NCBI GenBank assembly: GCA_018711775.1
Contig: DVHV01000127.1
Location: 1 to 7,796, forward strand
Source: Candidatus Onthocola stercoravium
GTDB lineage: Bacteria; Bacillota_I; Bacilli_A; RF39; UBA660
Direction of reading: 5' to 3'
DNA length: 7,796 nucleotides
The translations under genes were made by a program, and so were the position numbers. This document shows positions 1 to 6,242 of this stretch, piece after piece; the stretch's first letter is position 1; each line of letters begins with the position of its first letter. The notes beneath the pieces were generated by a model. The model saw only the letters and a program-made list of their open reading frames with translations. It was not told the origin of the DNA and made no database searches.

Positions 1-11
1 CCAAATTATAG

Positions 12-20
12 TGATATAAT
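12..20 (+). promoter_or_regulatory. Extended -10 element upstream of pyrG
   Basis: TG-A-TATAAT is a perfect extended -10 box (TG at 12-13, TATAAT at 15-20). The same motif occurs at other probable promoters in this window (1691-1699, 4361-4369). The -35 would lie left of the window and cannot be judged. A start about 7 nt downstream falls near position 27, inside the 5' arm of the terminator at 23-57. No other plausible -10 with room for a ribosome site lies between the terminator and pyrG. Confidence 0.55.
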
Positions 21-22
21 TT

Positions 23-57
23 AAAAGAGCCTAGGAAGTTCTCCGAGGGCTTTTTTT
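23..57 (+). terminator. Intrinsic terminator / possible pyrG attenuator
   Basis: The 5' arm (AGCC, T, GGA at 28-36) pairs with the 3' arm (TCC, A, GGCT at 42-51), with one bulged G, one mismatch and a five-base loop. It is followed by seven Ts (51-57), and the upstream AAAA can extend pairing into that T tract. This has the form of a Rho-independent terminator. It could end transcription of an upstream gene, or act as an attenuator, because pyrG transcripts from the -10 at 15-20 must cross it. Known Gram-positive pyrG attenuation uses a GGGC transcript start and CTP-sensitive G addition. No such start is visible here. Confidence 0.75.
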
Positions 58-80
58 ATTTTTTAAAATGGAGGTAGAGT

Positions 81-1688
81 ATGGCAAAGTATGTCTTTGT
101 AACTGGGGGTGTTTGTTCAGGCTTAGGTAAAGGAATTACAGCATCTAGCATTGCTCTTTTACTTAAGGCTAAAGGTTATAAGGTATTTATGCAAAAATTC
201 GATCCGTACATGAATGTCGATCCGGGGACAATGTCACCGATTCAACATGGTGAAGTATTTGTTACTGCTGATGGCTGCGAAACTGATCTTGATTTAGGAC
301 ATTATGAAAGATTTATCGATGAAGAGTTAAATTATACATCGAATATTACTAATGGTAAAATTTATTCTAGTGTCATCGAAAAAGAACGAATTGGAGATTT
401 TTTAGGAGCAACCATCCAAATAGTTCCCCATATTTCTAATGAAATTAAAAATAAGATTTATGAGGCCGGAACGAGTAGTGGAGCTGATATAGTTATCACA
501 GAAATTGGTGGTACTGTTGGTGATATCGAATCTGCAGTCATGATGGAATCACTAAGACAATTTAGATTGGAAACAGGAATAGAGAATTCTTTATTTGTGC
601 ATACAACATTAGTTCCGTATCTATTTGGTTCTAATGAACTTAAAACTAAACCAACGCAAAATAGTATTATTGAGCTTAGAAGACTTGGTATTCAACCAGA
701 TATCATTGTAACAAGGGCCCCGATAGATTTAGGAGAGGCTGTCAAAAAGAAAATAAGTCTTTTTGGTAGCATTCCTCCAGAAAACATAATTGAAGCCAAA
801 GACGTAAATAATATTTATCAAATACCACTGAATTTTCATCGTCAACATATTGAAGATATTATATTAAAGCAATTTGGTTTAAAAGTTACTAAAAGTAATT
901 TGGAACATTGGGAAAATTTAATAAAAACTGTTGAATCATTAGACAAGGAAATTGAAATTTCTCTAGTAGGCAAATATACAGAACTAGAAGATGCTTACCT
1001 TTCAGTTAAAGAAGCACTTAAGGCTGCAGGATACAAATATAATACCAAAGTTAATATTAAATGGGTCAACAGTGAAGAATTGGAAGATAAGAATTGTAAT
1101 TTTAAAGAAGTTTTTAAAAATTCTAAAGGTATAATCGTTCCTGGTGGTTTTGGCTCTAGAGGAATTGAAGGGATGATTAAAGCTTGTGAATATGCTAGAG
1201 TAAATAAAATACCTTATTTAGGTATCTGCTTAGGTATGCAAATTGCTGTTATCGAGTTTGCTCGTCATGTTTGTGGTATTGCTGATGCTTCAAGTCGCGA
1301 GTTTAATGAACTTTGCCCAAATCCAGTGATAGATTTAATGGCAGATCAAAAAGCGGTTATTAATAAAGGAGGAACGCTTCGTTTGGGTAATTATCGCTGT
1401 AGTATAACAAAAGGAACGCTTGCTTATAAGGACTATAAGAGTGAAGAAATATTAGAAAGACATCGTCATAGATATGAATTTAATAATAATTATAAAGAAA
1501 TACTGGCAAGTAAGGGCATGATATTTTCAGGGGTTAATCCAGAAAGTAACTTAGTTGAAATAATTGAGTTACCAAATCATCCACATTTTATTGCTTGTCA
1601 ATTTCATCCAGAATTTAAAAGTAGACCAACTAAAGCTCATCCTTTGTTTGATTCTTTTATTAAGGCGAGTATTGAAAATAAAAAATAA
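81..1688 (+). CDS. pyrG: CTP synthase (glutamine-hydrolysing)
   Basis: This enzyme converts UTP, ATP and glutamine to CTP in the cytosol, the last step of de novo pyrimidine nucleotide synthesis. At 535 aa it is full length. The N-terminal synthetase domain has the P-loop-like TGGVCSGLGKG (residues 8-18), then KFDPYMNVDPGTMSP, HGEVFV and GGTVGDIES, with KTKPTQNS for nucleotide binding. The C-terminal class I glutamine amidotransferase domain has PGGFGSRG, the nucleophile Cys383 in GICLGMQ, and the His509/Glu511 pair in FHPEF. The start ATG follows GGAGG (70-74) by 6 nt. The glycine loop reads VCSGLGKG where VVSSLGKG is usual, a mild variation. No terminator follows. The next promoter overlaps its 3' end. 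Confidence 0.98.
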   Translation: MAKYVFVTGGVCSGLGKGITASSIALLLKAKGYKVFMQKFDPYMNVDPGTMSPIQHGEVFVTADGCETDLDLGHYERFIDEELNYTSNITNGKIYSSVIEKERIGDFLGATIQIVPHISNEIKNKIYEAGTSSGADIVITEIGGTVGDIESAVMMESLRQFRLETGIENSLFVHTTLVPYLFGSNELKTKPTQNSIIELRRLGIQPDIIVTRAPIDLGEAVKKKISLFGSIPPENIIEAKDVNNIYQIPLNFHRQHIEDIILKQFGLKVTKSNLEHWENLIKTVESLDKEIEISLVGKYTELEDAYLSVKEALKAAGYKYNTKVNIKWVNSEELEDKNCNFKEVFKNSKGIIVPGGFGSRGIEGMIKACEYARVNKIPYLGICLGMQIAVIEFARHVCGIADASSREFNELCPNPVIDLMADQKAVINKGGTLRLGNYRCSITKGTLAYKDYKSEEILERHRHRYEFNNNYKEILASKGMIFSGVNPESNLVEIIELPNHPHFIACQFHPEFKSRPTKAHPLFDSFIKASIENKK

Positions 1689-1699
1689 TTTGTTATAAT
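1672..1699 (+). promoter_or_regulatory. Strong promoter of the retron RNA
   Basis: TTGAAA (1672-1677) and TATAAT (1694-1699) are separated by 16 bp, with TG at 1691-1692 making an extended -10. The predicted start is the GGG at 1704-1706, immediately before the a1 arm of the structured RNA. The -35 lies inside the last codons of pyrG, and the -10 begins 5 nt after its stop, so the RNA is very likely transcribed independently of pyrG. Confidence 0.8.
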
Positions 1700-1703
1700 G
1701 TAA

Positions 1704-1855
1704 GGGAAAGCAATAGCGTTATTATACACTATAGCGAGTCGCTATGGATATAAAATTACTAGATAGATTGAGTAAATATTCAATGTACTACCGTACAGCA
1801 AGCTGTACACGCTGCGCTTAGTACATTTCCTATTTACAATTTTATGTATTGCTTT
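1704..1855 (+). ncRNA. Retron msr-msd non-coding RNA
   Basis: The layout is that of a retron RNA upstream of its RT. The outer arms are a1 AAAGCAATA (1707-1715) and a2 TATTGCTTT (1847-1855), 9 bp perfectly complementary. G1716, in an AGC context directly after a1, is the expected 2'-5' branching guanosine; the TAGCG context resembles that in Ec86. A msr hairpin follows: ATAGCG (1731-1736), loop AGT, CGCTAT (1740-1745), extendable by a T-G and a C-G pair. Then comes the long msd hairpin. Arms ATAAAATT (1750-1757) and AATTTTAT (1838-1845) also pair. ATAGCG occurs twice (1713 and 1731), so CGCTAT has an alternative partner. The RT ribosome site begins two bases after a2. The retron assignment is inference from architecture plus the adjacent RT fragment. 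Confidence 0.8.
1772..1837 (+). other. msd long hairpin (msDNA template)
   Basis: Nested perfect arms form one long stem. GTAAATA (1772-1778) pairs with TATTTAC (1831-1837), and AATGTACTA (1782-1790) with TAGTACATT (1819-1827), separated by a 3x3 internal loop (TTC/TCC). At the tip GTACAG (1793-1798) pairs with CTGTAC (1803-1808) around CAAG. The asymmetric stretch 1809-1818 is GC-rich and mostly unpaired. In retrons this segment is reverse transcribed from just inside a2, giving hairpin ssDNA. The exact msDNA 5' end cannot be read from the sequence. The 14 nt at 1758-1771 are the likely msr/msd boundary. Confidence 0.7.
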
Positions 1856-1872
1856 TAAAGGAGGTAATATTC

Positions 1873-2217
1873 ATGTGGCAACATTTAACTGATGATGCAT
1901 ATAATGAATTTTTACTTTCTTTTAATTTGCTTAAAACTAAGGATACAAAACGATACAAAAATACTTTATATTATCTTAGTAATAATATAGATGGAAATTA
2001 TATTGAATATGAGATACCTAAGAAAAATGGTAAATTTAGAACAATATATGAGCCTAGTAAAATATTAAAACTAGTGCAAAGAAATATATTACATAATATT
2101 TTAGAAGAAAAAAGATTATCTAAATATGCTAAAGCTTATCAAAAAAATATAAGTTTAATTGATAATGCTTTGCCTCACATAAACAAAAAATTAATTTTAA
2201 AAAAGGACGGGATATAA
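1873..2217 (+). pseudogene. Truncated retron-type reverse transcriptase (N-terminal fragment)
   Basis: The fragment is 114 aa, whereas retron RTs are usually about 300 aa or more. The start is ATG 1873, 8 nt after a perfect AAAGGAGG (1857-1864); an in-frame TTG at 1849 lies in the a2 arm and is unlikely. The N-terminal RT region is recognisable: YEIPKKNGKFRTIYEPS (46-62), LKLVQRNIL (65-73) and SKYAKAYQKNISLIDNALPH (83-102). The reading then ends LILKKDGI-stop, where retron RTs continue into motif A (LDIxxFF). Motifs A to E, including YxDD, are absent, and I found no continuation in the downstream sequence, so polymerase activity is lost. The stop abuts the ATG of the next gene, in the same frame. 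Ile codons are 8 ATA of 12, unlike pyrG. A group II intron RT is less likely given the upstream RNA. Confidence 0.8.
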
Positions 2218-2484
2218 ATGAAAGATAAAAAATATATAGAATTTGTTATGGAAGATGGTAATGTTAAAAAGTGTGAAATATTGTGTTCTTTTAAGTCTAG
2301 GGAATCTGGTAATAATTATGTTATATTTATGGATGATGAAAATAATAATGGACAGCCACTTAATGTTACTGCTGCTATATATAAACCAGGAGATAACACT
2401 GTATTAGAGGAAATAACTGATGAATTTGATAAACAAATTGTGAGTAGATTTTTGGAAGAAGGTGTTTTTGATGCAAGATACTAA
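2218..2484 (+). CDS. DUF1292-like small acidic protein
   Basis: This is an 88-aa soluble protein with no signal peptide or membrane segment. The opening pattern (IEFVMEDGNVKKCEILCSF), a middle VIFMDDENN strand and an acidic C-terminus (EEITDEFDKQIVSRFLEEGVFDARY) resemble DUF1292, a widespread Bacillota family of unknown function. Its ATG follows the stop of the RT fragment directly, with AAAGGACGG (2201-2209) as ribosome site, so it is probably read from the retron promoter or by translational coupling. It overlaps the metallopeptidase gene by 14 nt. The family call is by pattern recognition only. Whether it belonged to the retron or is a host gene next to the deletion cannot be told from one genome. 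Confidence 0.6.
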   Translation: MKDKKYIEFVMEDGNVKKCEILCSFKSRESGNNYVIFMDDENNNGQPLNVTAAIYKPGDNTVLEEITDEFDKQIVSRFLEEGVFDARY

Positions 2485-3547
2485 AAACAATGAAATTAGT
2501 GATGCAATAGTTTTTTTTCAAAATTTAGATTTAGATGTGATTGCTAGTGTTTTTAGGATAATGTGTGTATATTATACATCATCTAAACTAACTCAAGGAG
2601 CAATAGTACAAATAGATTATCGCCTTCCTAAATATCAAAAAGTAAAAATGCCACCGGAATTGATATTAGATAATAGTTCTTTAGAAATTAATGATAAAAT
2701 AAAGAATGAAGATAAGGCTAGTATTTTAAATTTTGTTAATACTTTATATTCAAGATTTTCTCCAGAATATTTAATTTTGCTATACAATAATTTAAAGTCT
2801 TTACAAATACAAGATAAACATGATAAAAAAATAATTTTTAAACCAAATATTACGGGAACATATAATGTTAAAAAAAATATAATTACTATCAAAAGCCTTA
2901 CTTTCTTTAATACAATTTATCATGAGTTATGGCATTTATCAAGTTCAGTAATGCAAAATAATATAAAATTTAGTGGGTTTTCACAAAATGCTTTTGGAAG
3001 AGCTATAAATGAAGGATATACGACATTATTAACCGAAAGATATTTTCCAGACCCAAATAGAGAAGATTCTTCTTATCCTATTCAAAGAAGGGTAATGCAG
3101 ATTATAGAAATGATTGTTGGGCAAGATAAAATGGAACAATTATATCTGCGCGCAAATTTAAAAGGATTAATTGAAAATATGACTGAGTATGCTAGCGAAA
3201 AGGAAATAATGAGTTTTATTTCTGATATGGACTTTGTTTTAGATTATTTAGAAAATAAAAAGTTTTTACCGTTTAAAAAGGGACTATTACATAAGTCTTT
3301 TAATAATATATCAGAGTTTTTAATTAAAATTATTACTAAATACTTAGTTATTCAATTAAAAGGTGAAGAAAAAATATATGAAGAAATATTAAATTGTGAT
3401 GTGATGAATATTTTAATGCCTATATGTATTAGAATTGATATTAATGGTGAAAGTTATGTCTTATTTGATGTAGAAAGATTTTACCACACTTTGCAAAATG
3501 AATTTAATTCAAATGCAATATATAAGCAACAAAACAAGCGTTCATAA
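2471..3547 (+). CDS. Putative cytosolic gluzincin-type metallopeptidase
   Basis: This is a 358-aa protein with no signal peptide or clear membrane segment. HELWH (151-155) is an HExxH zinc site. Twenty-five residues past its second His, NEGYTTLLTERY (starting at 180) supplies Glu181 as probable third zinc ligand, as in gluzincins, where N-E-x-x-(D/T) is typical. The first 150 and last 150 residues match no family I can name, so substrate and role are unknown. The start ATG 2471 has AGAAGG (2457-2462) 8 nt upstream; the alternative GTG at 2462 overlaps that ribosome site. It overlaps the DUF1292-like gene by 14 nt in another frame, indicating co-translation. Of the first 19 Ile codons, 9 are ATA, against 3 of 18 in pyrG, suggesting a different origin or weak expression. 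Confidence 0.65.
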   Translation: MQDTKNNEISDAIVFFQNLDLDVIASVFRIMCVYYTSSKLTQGAIVQIDYRLPKYQKVKMPPELILDNSSLEINDKIKNEDKASILNFVNTLYSRFSPEYLILLYNNLKSLQIQDKHDKKIIFKPNITGTYNVKKNIITIKSLTFFNTIYHELWHLSSSVMQNNIKFSGFSQNAFGRAINEGYTTLLTERYFPDPNREDSSYPIQRRVMQIIEMIVGQDKMEQLYLRANLKGLIENMTEYASEKEIMSFISDMDFVLDYLENKKFLPFKKGLLHKSFNNISEFLIKIITKYLVIQLKGEEKIYEEILNCDVMNILMPICIRIDINGESYVLFDVERFYHTLQNEFNSNAIYKQQNKRS

Positions 3548-3593
3548 GTTATAAACAACGTCTTAAATAAATATACTAGAGTAGGGGATAATT

Positions 3594-4349
3594 ATGATTA
3601 ATACTTTAATACCACTCTTAGTATCTACTATTGCAGGGCTTTCCACCTTAATCGGAGCAATGCTGATATTTTTTAAAATTGATAAAAGTAAATATAATAA
3701 ATTTATTACTTTTTGTCTAGCTTTTTCTATAGCCATAATGATTGGAATTAGTATTTTTGATTTAATTCCTGAATCTTTTTTTCAATATTTTAGTGTGTAT
3801 GGTATGTCAAAGTCAATTATTTTACTAATTGTAGCCTTCTTAATAAGTTATATCTTTATTACGATACTAAGTATGCTTATTAAAAGAGAAACGAAAAAAG
3901 ATGATTTATATCGTTTGGGAATACTTAATATGATTGTTTTGATATTTCACAATATGCCTGAAGGAATTGCCACGTTTTTAAGTAGTTATCAAGATTTATC
4001 GCTAGGAATTAAATTAGCTTTAGCGATAATGCTTCATAATATTCCAGAAGGGATAAGTATAGCTGTTCCCATATATTATGCGACAGGTAATAAAAAACTT
4101 GCTTTTCGTAACGCATTCATCTCCGGAATGGCTGAACCACTTGGAGCAATACTGGCATTTATTTTCTTGAAAAACTATATATCAGAAATGATGATCAGTA
4201 TAATTCTTATTATAGTTGCAGGATTAATGATTACTTTATCGATTCAAGAGTTACTTCCAGAATCTTTGAAATATAAAGAAAATAAAGCTCTTTACTTGGG
4301 ACTGGCAAGTGGGGTAGTGCTAGTCTTAATTAACATATTGTTGTTTTAG
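3594..4349 (+). CDS. zupT: ZIP family divalent metal transporter (ZupT-like)
   Basis: This 251-aa membrane protein of about eight hydrophobic segments probably imports Zn2+ and possibly other divalent metals. Family hallmarks are HNMPEG (119-124, TM4) and HNIPEG (148-153, TM5), the paired metal-binding motifs of bacterial ZupT. Other marks are an acidic FDLIPES near residue 60, MAEPLGA in TM6 and QELLPES in TM7. The length is normal for ZupT (about 250-270 aa). The start ATG has AGGGGA (3583-3588) just upstream. A TATACT at 3572-3577 may be its -10, but with a weak -35. No Zur-like palindrome is visible in the 46-nt gap. It appears functionally unrelated to its neighbours. Metal specificity is inferred from the family. 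Confidence 0.9.
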   Translation: MINTLIPLLVSTIAGLSTLIGAMLIFFKIDKSKYNKFITFCLAFSIAIMIGISIFDLIPESFFQYFSVYGMSKSIILLIVAFLISYIFITILSMLIKRETKKDDLYRLGILNMIVLIFHNMPEGIATFLSSYQDLSLGIKLALAIMLHNIPEGISIAVPIYYATGNKKLAFRNAFISGMAEPLGAILAFIFLKNYISEMMISIILIIVAGLMITLSIQELLPESLKYKENKALYLGLASGVVLVLINILLF

Positions 4350-4369
4350 AAACTTTAATTTGATATAAT
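4341..4369 (+). promoter_or_regulatory. Promoter of the glycosylation gene set
   Basis: TTGTTT (4341-4346), 17-bp spacer and TATAAT (4364-4369), with TG at 4361-4362 forming an extended -10. The -35 lies in the last codons of the metal transporter gene. The predicted start near 4376 leaves a leader of only about 12 nt that begins at the ribosome site. Confidence 0.65.
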
Positions 4370-4387
4370 AATCGCAAGGTGATTATA

Positions 4388-6199
4388 TTGAAAAAGAAGT
4401 TGTTTTTTTGGCTTTTAGTACTTTGTACTTTTATGGGACTTGGTTTTAATATTTACAATTTGTATGAGGGGGAAACAAGAGATTTACTTAAGTTAGGATT
4501 AATAGGTAGTGTCTTATTAATATACTTTATTTATAAATTTTATCAAAAGAGTACAATCATACATAAAAAGAAATCTTTAAAGGTATTAAGCTTAATATTG
4601 GCATTTTTTATGATTTTTGGTAATAGTTTTATGTGTGTCGGTAGTACCGCTTTAATATTCAAAAATATTGGTTATTTTTTATTATCTTTGATAATGTATA
4701 TTGGTTATTATTATTTATTTTTAGTATTAATTAGTTATTTGTTTAGGTTTTTAGATAAAAATAATTTCTCGGAAGAAAATAAAGAGAAAAAAGATAATAA
4801 ATTTGTAGCCGCTTTTAAAAAACATCCATTTTTATTTAGTTTATGTTTTATTGTAATATGTTGGTTACCATATATTATTTCGTATTATCCAATTATTTTG
4901 TCACCAGATCCTAGTTTTCAAATTAGACAATTCTTTGGTATTCGGACTAAATATGCCGATTATGCAATACTTTTAGATGAAAATGTTGTTATGACTAATC
5001 ATCATCCTGTAACACATACTATGCTACTTGGAGGATGTTTAAAATTAGGAACCATGATTGGTAATGATAACTTAGGATTATTTTTCTATAGTATAATTCA
5101 AATTAGTGTTCTAGCCAGTGTTTTAGCATTTAGTATTTATTACATGCAGAAAATGGGACTCAAGACAAAATATTTAATTGGTGTTTTATTAATATATGCA
5201 CTAGTTCCAATGTTTCCATTATATGCGATGAGTGGTGTTAAAGACGTTTTATTCGGAGCATTCATATTCTTATACTTTATATTCTTACATAATCTAGTAA
5301 AAACTAAATGTGAAGGATATAAATGGTGGAACTATCTACTTATAATTATTCTTTTAATACTTATTTGTCTATTTAGAAATAATGGTATCCATGTTCTTAT
5401 TTTATCACTACCATTTACTTTAATTATTGCTCGTAAGAAATGGAAGCAATTATTAACGGTAATGGTCTGTGTATTTGGATTTTATGGGGTATTTGATAAG
5501 GTAATACTTCCATATTATAAAATCACTCCGGGAAGTATTAGAGAAGTTCTTTCTGTTCCTTTCCAACAAACAGCAAGACTGGCAAAGTATCACGGAAATG
5601 AGTTTACAGAAGAAGAAATTGCAGTGATTGATAAAATATTAGGCTATGATGATCTAGCAGAAAGATACGATCCGGAACTAGCTGATCCTGTTAAAAATGA
5701 ATTTAATAAATATGCAACTGATAAAGATTTGAAAGAATATTTTAAAGTTTGGTTTAATGGTTTAATCAAGCATCCTGGTACTTATATTGAAGCAACTATG
5801 AATAATGTTTATGGTTTCTTTTATCCGGAGAAAACTAAGTGGTATGTATATTATAAATTTGACGATAGAATTACGGAAAATGGCTTTGATTATCATTATA
5901 ATTCATTAGAAACTTCAAGAAATATATTATCAGAATATGCTGTAGCATTTCCATATATTCCAGGAATTGGTTTAATATCTAATATTGGTTTTAATGTTTG
6001 GATTATCTTTACATTATTTGCTTATGCAATATATAAAAAACTATATAAAAATATATTGATATTGGCTCCAGCTTTAATATTAATATTAGTTTGTGTTGTA
6101 GGGCCCGCAAATACTTATTTTAGATATGCTTTACCATTTATCTTTGCAATGCCATTTATAATCGGTGTCTTCTTGGAAAAAAGAGAAAATAATGATTGA
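4388..6199 (+). CDS. Polytopic membrane protein, DUF6020 / GT-C-like glycosyltransferase
   Basis: This is a 603-aa integral membrane protein with roughly a dozen transmembrane helices and one large hydrophilic region (about 395-530). Conserved-looking features are SPDPSFQI in the first large outer loop (Asp174, a position where GT-C enzymes keep catalytic acids), NHHPVTHT (204-211) and VPFQQTARLA before the large domain. These match my recollection of DUF6020 proteins, which occur in surface-polysaccharide loci. The probable role is to transfer a sugar from a polyprenyl-phosphate donor to a cell-surface acceptor. TTG 4388 is preferred over GTG 4379 because the GGTGAT ribosome site (4378-4383) covers the GTG and lies 4 nt before the TTG. 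The gene ends in TGA. A GT2 gene with its own promoter follows 43 nt later. Catalytic function and acceptor are inferred. Confidence 0.7.
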   Translation: MKKKLFFWLLVLCTFMGLGFNIYNLYEGETRDLLKLGLIGSVLLIYFIYKFYQKSTIIHKKKSLKVLSLILAFFMIFGNSFMCVGSTALIFKNIGYFLLSLIMYIGYYYLFLVLISYLFRFLDKNNFSEENKEKKDNKFVAAFKKHPFLFSLCFIVICWLPYIISYYPIILSPDPSFQIRQFFGIRTKYADYAILLDENVVMTNHHPVTHTMLLGGCLKLGTMIGNDNLGLFFYSIIQISVLASVLAFSIYYMQKMGLKTKYLIGVLLIYALVPMFPLYAMSGVKDVLFGAFIFLYFIFLHNLVKTKCEGYKWWNYLLIIILLILICLFRNNGIHVLILSLPFTLIIARKKWKQLLTVMVCVFGFYGVFDKVILPYYKITPGSIREVLSVPFQQTARLAKYHGNEFTEEEIAVIDKILGYDDLAERYDPELADPVKNEFNKYATDKDLKEYFKVWFNGLIKHPGTYIEATMNNVYGFFYPEKTKWYVYYKFDDRITENGFDYHYNSLETSRNILSEYAVAFPYIPGIGLISNIGFNVWIIFTLFAYAIYKKLYKNILILAPALILILVCVVGPANTYFRYALPFIFAMPFIIGVFLEKRENND

Positions 6200-6228
6200 T
6201 TTTAATAATATATCAGGTATAATATAAT
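6196..6228 (+). promoter_or_regulatory. Promoter upstream of the GT2 gene
   Basis: TTGATT (6196-6201), 16-bp spacer and TATAAT (6218-6223). A second TATAAT overlaps at 6223-6228. The -35 overlaps the TGA stop of the preceding gene. The leader would be very short, with the ribosome site AGAGGTG at 6231-6237. Confidence 0.55.
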
Positions 6229-6242
6229 TAAGAGGTGTAGTA

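Noticed and set aside
1849..1872. TTG start giving a longer RT fragment
   Set aside because: The TTG lies inside the a2 arm and before the AAAGGAGG site, which points clearly to ATG 1873.
1704..2217. Group II intron remnant
   Set aside because: No domain V/VI or intron ends are visible. The RNA lies upstream of the RT with a1/a2 arms and a branch-G context, which is retron layout.
2462..2470. GTG start for the metallopeptidase
   Set aside because: It overlaps the AGAAGG ribosome site. ATG 2471 has correct 8-nt spacing.
2635..2892. 85-codon open frame on the - strand
   Set aside because: It lies wholly inside the metallopeptidase gene, antisense to it. It has no recognisable domain, and its hydrophobic look comes from reading AT-rich codons backwards.
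3549..3577. Promoter (TTATAA, 17 bp, TATACT) for the metal transporter
   Set aside because: The -35 is poor and the start would fall within the ribosome site. It is possible but not strong enough to list in such AT-rich sequence.
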